Under the pieces are notes generated by a model. It had not been told where the DNA came from, did no database searches, and saw nothing but the letters and a program-made list of their open reading frames with translations. A DNA stretch of 64,000 nt from Paenibacillus wynnii. GTDB lineage: Bacteria; Bacillota; Bacilli; Paenibacillales; Paenibacillaceae. The position numbers and the translations under genes were made by a program. Positions 57,991-64,000 of the stretch are shown here, one piece after another (position 1 is the first letter of the stretch; each line of letters opens with the position of its first letter). The stretch is taken from the NCBI RefSeq assembly GCF_000757885.1, contig NZ_JQCR01000003.1, forward strand, positions 1,922,001-1,986,000, read 5' to 3'.

Positions 57991-59516
57991 TTAGATCCCC
58001 CGTTTTTTTTATTCATTTCTAATCTTTTTTTATTCTTTTGACTCACAAGACGCGGGCGCGTTTTCATGGATTGAAAGGGCGCACGTATAATGGTATCCTT
58101 CTGATCCTCCGGGATAAAAGGGGCTGCTGGGGACAAATAAGGAACCCCCAAGGATCGCAGGCTGCACATATGGCCAATCAACATGATTCCGATTAGAGCA
58201 ATACCGTACAGTCCTATAAATCCGGAAACAAACAAAATGAGAAAACGGAGAAGACGTATAGATAGAGCCATATTAAATGAAGGCGTTGCAAAGCTGGAGA
58301 TCCCTGTTATAGACACCACGATGACCATAGCAGGAGAGACAATTCCGGCTTGTACCGCTGCTTGCCCTAGAACAAGACCCCCAATAATGGATACCGTTTG
58401 TCCTATTTGGGACGGCAGACGAATACCCGCTTCACGAATGATCTCAAACGTAATCTCCATCATGACTGCTTCAATAAAAGCCGGGAAGGGTACTCCTTCT
58501 CTCTGTGAGGCTAAGTTTATCAGCAGCGGGGTAGGAATCATTTCCTGATGGAAGTTCACAAGAGAAATAAATATTGCAGGGCCAAATAACGAAATAAAAA
58601 GGCATACAAATCTTAATAATCGAATTAACGATGAGATGTCAAATCGTTGATAATAATCATCTACAGAATGAAAAAACAAGAAAAAGGTGGCAGGCGCAAT
58701 CAAGACAAAAGGGGTTCCATCCACGAAAATAGCGATTCGGCCTTCCAGTAAATTTCCGGCAACACTATCCGGCCGTTCCGTATTAAATACTGTCGGAAAC
58801 GGTGAATATATTTTTTCTTCAATTAATTGCTCAATGTATCCCGATTCCAATAATGCATCGATTTTAGTATCTTTGAGATTGGTTCTTAATTGCTTGATGG
58901 ATTTATCATTAGCAATCCCATTGATGTACATAATAGACACGTCAGTTTGTGTAACTTCGCCGATTTTAAAAGACTCCACCCATAAATTCGAGCTTTTAAT
59001 ACGTCTGCGGACAAGAGAAAGATTCGTCCCAATGGCTTCTGTAAAACTTTCTTTAGAACCGCGAATGGCGACCTGAGTAGTGGCTTCCGATACCGCCCTA
59101 ACTTCTCCGCCGCTTGTATTTCCGCTTATGGCTTCTACTGAATCATCAATCAATATCACCGTTTCACCAGATAATAGGGCAGCAAATAACACCTTCCAAT
59201 CTTTTATGATTTTCTCTTCACCAATGCTTAAGGCTTTTTCTTTTATATAATTAAAAGCATCTGGTCCCGATGATACCTTCTGCTGACCTTCTGCAAGTGT
59301 ATTCAGCGACATAGCATGACTAATAAATTCATCCACCATCACCTTGTCCACTAATCCATCGATATATATAGCTGCAACTTTAATCTGGGTCTGTATAATT
59401 GTAAATTTTCGTATGATTACATCCGGACTGTTTCCAAATTTCCCAGTGACTTCTTGAAGATTCTCAGCCAATGAGGTATAAATCATGCATTGGTCTTCTT
59501 TGTTCTTTGGCATCAT
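57987..59516 (-). CDS. Spore germination protein GerAA family
   Basis: This 510-residue A subunit has a large cytoplasmic N-terminal part (TIQTQIKVAAIYIDGLVDK, SFTEAIGTNLSLVRRRIK), the NTERPDSVAGNLLEGRIAIF segment and about five helices (ICLFISLFGPAIFISLV...). I set the start at 59514-59516, after GGAGG by 6 nt; the frame extends 60 residues further without a site. It is a true GerAA length, unlike the extended SpoVAF at 23.8 kb. It leads the operon. Confidence 0.93.
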   Translation of the reverse strand: MMPKNKEDQCMIYTSLAENLQEVTGKFGNSPDVIIRKFTIIQTQIKVAAIYIDGLVDKVMVDEFISHAMSLNTLAEGQQKVSSGPDAFNYIKEKALSIGEEKIIKDWKVLFAALLSGETVILIDDSVEAISGNTSGGEVRAVSEATTQVAIRGSKESFTEAIGTNLSLVRRRIKSSNLWVESFKIGEVTQTDVSIMYINGIANDKSIKQLRTNLKDTKIDALLESGYIEQLIEEKIYSPFPTVFNTERPDSVAGNLLEGRIAIFVDGTPFVLIAPATFFLFFHSVDDYYQRFDISSLIRLLRFVCLFISLFGPAIFISLVNFHQEMIPTPLLINLASQREGVPFPAFIEAVMMEITFEIIREAGIRLPSQIGQTVSIIGGLVLGQAAVQAGIVSPAMVIVVSITGISSFATPSFNMALSIRLLRFLILFVSGFIGLYGIALIGIMLIGHMCSLRSLGVPYLSPAAPFIPEDQKDTIIRAPFQSMKTRPRLVSQKNKKRLEMNKKNGGSK

Positions 59517-59610
59517 TTTACACCTCCTCGATTTACTATTTGCTATCCCCTCTTTTTTTATACAACATATGGAACATAGAGAGGCCTGGTTGTGCTCAGA
59601 TAAGAAACAC

Positions 59611-59651
59611 AAAAAAATCCCGATCCGGCTCTGTTTGAGCCCATCGGGATT
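59611..59651 (-). terminator. Terminator after the 68-residue membrane protein gene
   Basis: AATCCCGATGGGCTC pairs with GAGCCGGATCGGGATT around a short loop, followed on the minus strand by seven T. It divides this gene from the ger operon. Confidence 0.95.
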
Positions 59652-59682
59652 GCTAACCAAAACTTTTCCATTATTGCAACTT

Positions 59683-59889
59683 CTAATAAATATCACGTTT
59701 CTTCAACTTTTCAAACATGTATTCGTCGTTTTTCAGCTTGGAGATCTGCCCCATTCCAGTGAAAATAATCAACGGTACCATCATTAACCCATAAGCATAG
59801 GTGAACTTATTCATATAGAAGCACAAGATAATAGCCGCAATATTTATGATTAATAAACCGAAAGCAATCCTGGTCAACACTTTTTTCAT
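59683..59889 (-). CDS. Hypothetical 68-residue membrane protein
   Basis: This small protein has two helices (LLIINIAAIILCFYM; GLMMVPLIIFTGMGQI) and a charged end (EYMFEKLKKRDIY). The ATG at 59887-59889 follows AAGGAGAATGG. It lies 15 nt after the BceB-like permease and is probably co-transcribed with it. No family recognised. Confidence 0.7.
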   Translation of the reverse strand: MKKVLTRIAFGLLIINIAAIILCFYMNKFTYAYGLMMVPLIIFTGMGQISKLKNDEYMFEKLKKRDIY

Positions 59890-59904
59890 AATCCATTCTC
59901 CTTC

Positions 59905-61848
59905 TTATGGCTTGTCCAGACCCATTTCCTTTAACATTCTATGAGTATATCTCCTGGTGTAAATCAAGTAAAACAAAACCTGAAAACCCAGATACATACC
60001 CCCTAGTAGCAACGCTTCTATTAGAGGTTCTACAACCTTGCCCACCTCGACTTTTATCTCAGACACAAAATAAAAGGTAGAAAGTACAATACCGAGCACA
60101 TAGGGGAAGAAAAAAAGAAGCTTAAACGGTTTAACAATTATTTTCGCCGCTTCCTTAGAGGTAATACCTATTCTTGTCAACTTCCAGAATTTGATCTTCT
60201 CCCTTTCCCAGTCGGTTAGTATTCTAAAATGCAGGAGTACACCTGATGAGAGAAAAAAAAGCAGCCCTTCGAACGTAAATAACATAATGCCAAATTCACC
60301 AGCTTGCTTAAACTGAGTATACGTGGCGATTCTGGATTCTGTTTTAGATATAACGGCATCATGACGGTCATTCCCATACCATGACTCCGTATTCTCTTTA
60401 TTATATTTCACTAATGCAGCATATAGTTTGGCATCTATTTCAGCCGTCTTCTTCCAATTCTCAAAATTAAGAAGATGGATATAGGAAGTTCTTTTCACAT
60501 TGGCTGTTTTAGTGTCTGTATAATCCTGTTCATTCAGGACCACATAAAGCCCGTTCGAAACTATCGGGATACGGTTAAATAACATCTTCGCTATAACGCC
60601 TTGGGAGACGAGTGTTTTTTCCCCAGCAGGACTATCCAACTTGTAAGTACGCATTTCAGGGATTTCCCCTGTGTAGCCTTCACTTTGGTCATATAGAGAC
60701 AAATTCAGAAAGTGACCTTGCTCCACCTTATAATGACTGCCTATTATCGTATTCAGATTCTGGTCTGAGAATACTTTAAACGGTTGTAGATCCATAAACT
60801 CCAGCACCTGATGAGAGCTTAGCGGTGTTTCACCATTGTCTATAATCTGACCCAGCGTTTCTTGAGGGATATGATTCTTTCCCAGCAGCTCGGCATAAGC
60901 GATGTGATAGGGATTTTGTATAGTAGCCCTTTTAAGCGTATCTAGAGTGAAATATATTGCTATGCTATTGAGCATTAGGCTAAACGTGACTAGAATCGTG
61001 ATGAGGAATAGTACGATTTTGGATTGACCGAAGGAATATCTTATATCCGATACAAAAAGCATGTTTTTATGATTATTCTTACTGAATCGTTTTAGAGCTA
61101 AGGAGATCCAATCACTAAGACTGGACATGACTAAGTATACTCCAACGAAACAAATGATTAGGCTTCTGAGAACTAAGTTGCCCTCTTCTGCAGTACGTCT
61201 AAGCCAATCCACTGCAGCGATAGCTACAAGTACGGTACCGATGATTCCAGGTACACTGCCATGGATCAAGCTGCGATCTGCAGTTCGGGCTTCTTTTAAC
61301 AAATTCACAATGCTGTATCTTAGAGTTAGCACTAGATTGCATGCAATGACAACGCTATAGATGATTACAAAAAAAATGACAGTGTCCTTATAACTTTCCA
61401 TCGTCAGTCTAAAAGAGATATCTTGGACATCAACGATTAAGGTTACCAAGCCAAAAAAAATCCCCGAAAAGAGAGTTCCGAGCCCTAACCCGGTGAGGAT
61501 GGAAGCCACAGCGATCATACCATTCTCAAATAAAATCATCTTGCGTATATTATGATGGGTCATGCCGAGCACCATAAACAACCCGTAATCACTCTTTCTG
61601 AACTTCACAAAGGCAGTTTGCGCATAGACAAGGAACAACACAGCGAAGACTTTAAGTATAAGAGTCGGTGCGTATAGATTACCGGATATCATCCCGTTCA
61701 CTTTGTATGAATCCATGAAGTCAGGGTTGTTAGACAGCGTGGCGAAGGTGAAGAAAATCATGATCGTAAAGCTGCTGCACAGAAAGAATAACAGATACCT
61801 TCTAAGGTTCGCCTTAAAGATCTGAAAAGCCATTCGCCTAAAGGTCAT
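59905..61848 (-). CDS. BceB-like ABC transporter permease (FtsX family)
   Basis: This 647-residue permease has ten helices and the BceB layout: RMAFQIFKANLRRYLLFFL at the start, FxsX segment FVKFRKSDYGLFMVLGMTHH, and an extracellular domain of about 200 residues between the seventh and eighth helices (SIAIYFTLDTLKRATIQNPY to about KQAGEFG). These proteins remove antimicrobial peptides such as bacitracin from lipid II-cycle targets. The ATG at 61846-61848 follows GGAGGGGG and overlaps the ATPase gene by 11 nt. No BceRS-type two-component genes are next to it. Confidence 0.92.
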   Translation of the reverse strand: MTFRRMAFQIFKANLRRYLLFFLCSSFTIMIFFTFATLSNNPDFMDSYKVNGMISGNLYAPTLILKVFAVLFLVYAQTAFVKFRKSDYGLFMVLGMTHHNIRKMILFENGMIAVASILTGLGLGTLFSGIFFGLVTLIVDVQDISFRLTMESYKDTVIFFVIIYSVVIACNLVLTLRYSIVNLLKEARTADRSLIHGSVPGIIGTVLVAIAAVDWLRRTAEEGNLVLRSLIICFVGVYLVMSSLSDWISLALKRFSKNNHKNMLFVSDIRYSFGQSKIVLFLITILVTFSLMLNSIAIYFTLDTLKRATIQNPYHIAYAELLGKNHIPQETLGQIIDNGETPLSSHQVLEFMDLQPFKVFSDQNLNTIIGSHYKVEQGHFLNLSLYDQSEGYTGEIPEMRTYKLDSPAGEKTLVSQGVIAKMLFNRIPIVSNGLYVVLNEQDYTDTKTANVKRTSYIHLLNFENWKKTAEIDAKLYAALVKYNKENTESWYGNDRHDAVISKTESRIATYTQFKQAGEFGIMLFTFEGLLFFLSSGVLLHFRILTDWEREKIKFWKLTRIGITSKEAAKIIVKPFKLLFFFPYVLGIVLSTFYFVSEIKVEVGKVVEPLIEALLLGGMYLGFQVLFYLIYTRRYTHRMLKEMGLDKP

Positions 61849-62608
61849 CTTCTCCCCCTCCCATAAAAGCCAAGCTCTCCAAAATGGTGTCAAAAAAGGC
61901 CTTTCGTTCACCCTCGCGGACCCTTTCGAAGCCGATCTCTCCGTCTTTAATGAAGACCACCCTTTTGCAAAAGCTGGCGGCAAACGGATCATGTGTAACC
62001 ATGACGATCGTTGCTCCTTTTAAAGAATTAAGCCTGGAGAAGCATTTCATCACCGTACTCGAGGACTTGGAATCGAGATTGCCTGTAGGCTCGTCCGCAA
62101 ATATAACATCTGGATCATTGATAATAGCTCTGCATATGGCGGCTCGCTGCTGCTGTCCCCCTGATACGTTATAGGGATATTTGTTCTTTACCTCATCTAA
62201 ATCGAACAGGGACAACGTCTCGTCCGTTTTGGCATTGATCACTTTTACCTCTTGTTCGTCCAGAACCATGGGCAGCATTACATTTTCTCGTAAGGTCAGA
62301 CTATTCAGCAGGTTGTAATCCTGAAAGACAAATCCCATCCGCTGCCGACGAAAAAGTGCTAGCTCATCCTTGGACATCTCCTCTATACAGCTCTCCGAGA
62401 TACGAACGGTTCCGCTGTAATCCGCATCAATCCCGCTAAGGATGTTCAGAAGCGTAGTCTTCCCGCTGCCTGAAGGCCCCATAATGGCAATGAATTCACC
62501 ACTGTCTACGCTCAGATCAATTCCGTTCAGTGCCTTGAATACATTCGATTTGTTACGGCCCTTGCCCTTGTATTCCTTAACAAGGCTTTCTACTTGCAGA
62601 ATAGACAT
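61838..62608 (-). CDS. BceA-like ABC transporter ATP-binding protein
   Basis: This 256-residue ATPase has Walker A (GPSGSGKTTLL), the signature YNVSGGQQQRAAICRA, Walker B VIFADEPTGNLDS and H-loop VMVTHDPFA. It powers the permease encoded just after it. The ATG follows ATGGGGTGA. A closely linked regulator is missing, so control may come from elsewhere. Confidence 0.95.
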   Translation of the reverse strand: MSILQVESLVKEYKGKGRNKSNVFKALNGIDLSVDSGEFIAIMGPSGSGKTTLLNILSGIDADYSGTVRISESCIEEMSKDELALFRRQRMGFVFQDYNLLNSLTLRENVMLPMVLDEQEVKVINAKTDETLSLFDLDEVKNKYPYNVSGGQQQRAAICRAIINDPDVIFADEPTGNLDSKSSSTVMKCFSRLNSLKGATIVMVTHDPFAASFCKRVVFIKDGEIGFERVREGERKAFFDTILESLAFMGGGEDDL

Positions 62609-62766
62609 TCGGAGTCACCCCATCTCCCTAAACTCATCCCAATACTATACAACTTTAGGTATTTTTGTTACGTTAACTTTTTCACATTAGGTAAGTTATT
62701 GTAATTCCTAAAAAGCCCTTCTATAATCTCAGTAGGCTCATAATAGCGTTATAAGGAGATTAATCC

Positions 62767-63702
62767 ATGAAATTAAGACGGTATGGAACTACAGGGAGAT
62801 TGGTTTCAGAGGTTGGATTTGGGGGCTTGCAGCTAGGTAACCAACAGGATTGGAAGGCCATGGCTGATCCTGAGGCTATAGCGCTCGTACATGAAGCTCT
62901 GGACAGAGGAATTAACTTCTTCGATACTGCACCGAATTATGGACGTGGTAAAAGTGAGGAATTGCTCGGCAAGGCGTTGCTAGGTAGGCGCAGCGAGGTT
63001 GTCATTAATACCAAATTCGGTCATACAGCGGATGGCCGTACGGATTATTCTGCGGACACATTGAGAGCATCAGTAGAACAAAGCTTATCTCGCCTGCAAA
63101 CCGACTACTTGGATTCTATACTCATTCATAATCCACCTTTTGATGTTCTGGACGGAAAACACGGTCATTACAAGGTTCTTGAGGATTTAAAAAGCGAAGG
63201 AAAAATATTAGCCTACGGAGTTTCGGTAGATTCCACTCGTGACATGCTGGAGGTCATCAACAAAAGTTCCATCGGAGTTATGGAGGTGATGTTCAACATC
63301 TTTTATCAGGAGACTGCAGAGGCCTTTAAACTTGCGCAAGAGAATGATATTGCCCTAATTATCAAGGTTCCTCTAGACTCCGGCTGGCTTTCAGGGAAAT
63401 ACAACAGCAAAAGTACGTTTGAAGGTGTTAGAAGCCGCTGGTCCCCTGAAGTCATAAGCAAACGCTCCGACCTTGTTGAAAAGATACAGTTTATCACCGA
63501 CAAAGAAACCACGATGAGCATGGCTGCGTTGAGGTTTATCCTTTCCTACCCTGAAGTATCTACAGTTATCCCCGGGGTAAGAAACAGCGCCCAGTTAATC
63601 GAAAATATCTCTGCCGGCGCTAACGTTATGCCGAAGGATCAGGTCAAAAAGCTACAGGAGTTATGGGAGACGGATATCAAGTTTCAGAACCTCGGTTGGT
63701 AA
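62767..63702 (+). CDS. Aldo/keto reductase
   Basis: This 311-residue NADPH-dependent oxidoreductase of the AKR superfamily has the catalytic tetrad in NFFDTAPNYGRGKSEELLG (Asp, Tyr), VINTKFGH (Lys) and DSILIHNPPF (His), and the cofactor region STVIPGVRNSAQLIEN. The substrate is unknown. The ATG at 62767 follows AAGGAGATTAATCC. It diverges from the BceAB-like genes. Confidence 0.93.
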   Translation: MKLRRYGTTGRLVSEVGFGGLQLGNQQDWKAMADPEAIALVHEALDRGINFFDTAPNYGRGKSEELLGKALLGRRSEVVINTKFGHTADGRTDYSADTLRASVEQSLSRLQTDYLDSILIHNPPFDVLDGKHGHYKVLEDLKSEGKILAYGVSVDSTRDMLEVINKSSIGVMEVMFNIFYQETAEAFKLAQENDIALIIKVPLDSGWLSGKYNSKSTFEGVRSRWSPEVISKRSDLVEKIQFITDKETTMSMAALRFILSYPEVSTVIPGVRNSAQLIENISAGANVMPKDQVKKLQELWETDIKFQNLGW

Positions 63703-63706
63703 CTAT

Positions 63707-64000
63707 TTAACTCACCTTTGATTGGCGGATATTTGCTTTTTCAGAAAAGTTAATAGGGTTCTTGCGATGTGCTAAAATATACCCCCATAAAGAAGCAGTA
63801 AGCTGTTGAAACAGCATCCCCAGCACAACGGGAACCGCTACAGGCGCTGGAAAATAAGAGACGGCCAAAACGGCTCCGGCACTGATGTTGCGCATGCCTC
63901 CGTTAAATGTCATCGCCACCACAATATCCTGATCCCATCGCAGCATCTTGGCGGTCAGGAAGCCTGTGGCATAACCCGAGAAAGCCAACAAGAGGATTAC
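63707..64000 (-). CDS. Bile acid:sodium symporter family protein, C-terminal part (cut by window edge)
   Basis: The last 97 or so residues of a membrane protein are visible and run off the right end. LAFSGYATGFLTAKMLRWDQDIVVAMTFNGGMRNISAGAVLAV matches the C-terminal helices of the BASS/SBF-type (YocS-like) family with the conserved GGMRN signature, and FPAPVAVPVVLGMLFQQL follows. The tail NPINFSEKANIRQSKVS is hydrophilic. Substrates in bacteria vary. Stops of this and the reductase gene are 4 nt apart. Confidence 0.8.
   Translation of the reverse strand, partial: VILLLAFSGYATGFLTAKMLRWDQDIVVAMTFNGGMRNISAGAVLAVSYFPAPVAVPVVLGMLFQQLTASLWGYILAHRKNPINFSEKANIRQSKVS

Overview
The window looks like a chromosomal segment of an endospore-forming Firmicute, most likely Paenibacillus or a close relative. 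Support comes from the res cytochrome c maturation genes, spmA-spmB-dacB, gerW, spoVAA/AB/AF next to lysA, a tricistronic ger operon, strong GGAGG-type ribosome binding sites, and paired HAMP histidine kinase / AraC-type response regulator genes beside carbohydrate ABC importers. No rRNA, tRNA, prophage, transposase or CRISPR array was seen.

Layout. 0-4 kb: start of resD (cut by the window edge), then resC, resB and resA. 4-5.2 kb: rluB and a small amidase-like protein. 5.2-6.25 kb: a gene-free block packed with repeats. 6.25-10.25 kb: spmB, spmA, dacB, gerW/ytfJ and ytfI. 10.4-11.9 kb: scpB-scpA. 12-16 kb: riboflavin operon ribD-ribE-ribBA-ribH behind an FMN riboswitch. 16-20.2 kb: mscL and a large LPXTG surface protein. 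20.5-23.7 kb: ywaF-like gene, ppiB and lysA. 23.8-27.4 kb: spoVAA-spoVAB-spoVAF, the last with a long repetitive N-terminal extension. 27.5-28.1 kb: remnant of a GH53 galactanase gene. 28.1-35.3 kb: two-component system plus CUT1-type sugar importer. 35.6-36.9 kb: an EamA/DMT transporter under a second FMN riboswitch. 37-42.7 kb: a cell-wall amidase, then an AI-2E transporter-esterase-DinB operon and a GNAT protein. 42.8-54.8 kb: a polysaccharide-utilisation locus with importer, two-component system, heparinase II/III-like protein, GH88 and DUF2264. 54.9-59.9 kb: a [2Fe-2S] protein and a gerA-type operon. 59.9-62.6 kb: a BceAB-like ABC transporter. The right end holds an aldo/keto reductase and a cut bile acid:Na+ symporter-family gene.

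How genes work together. The res genes mature cytochrome c. The rib operon and the DMT transporter probably answer to the same ligand, FMN, through separate riboswitches. The 42.8-54.8 kb locus appears to sense and import acidic (uronate-containing) oligosaccharides and finish their breakdown in the cytoplasm; a cre-like site overlaps the binding-protein promoter. Neither sugar importer has its own ATPase gene, so both probably use a shared MsmX-type ATPase encoded elsewhere. Sporulation and germination genes occur in three separate blocks.

The most unusual material is non-coding. Two copies of a hairpin element (5.3 and 21.5 kb) have stems that differ by compensatory base changes. A 52-bp tandem repeat (5.65-5.97 kb) has a core motif that recurs at about the same spacing at 44.7-44.9 kb. 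A perfect 15-bp inverted repeat lies upstream of the LPXTG adhesin gene. Terminator hairpins fall into families that share stem and loop sequence, and one such hairpin sits exactly at the broken catalytic motif of the GH53 remnant.
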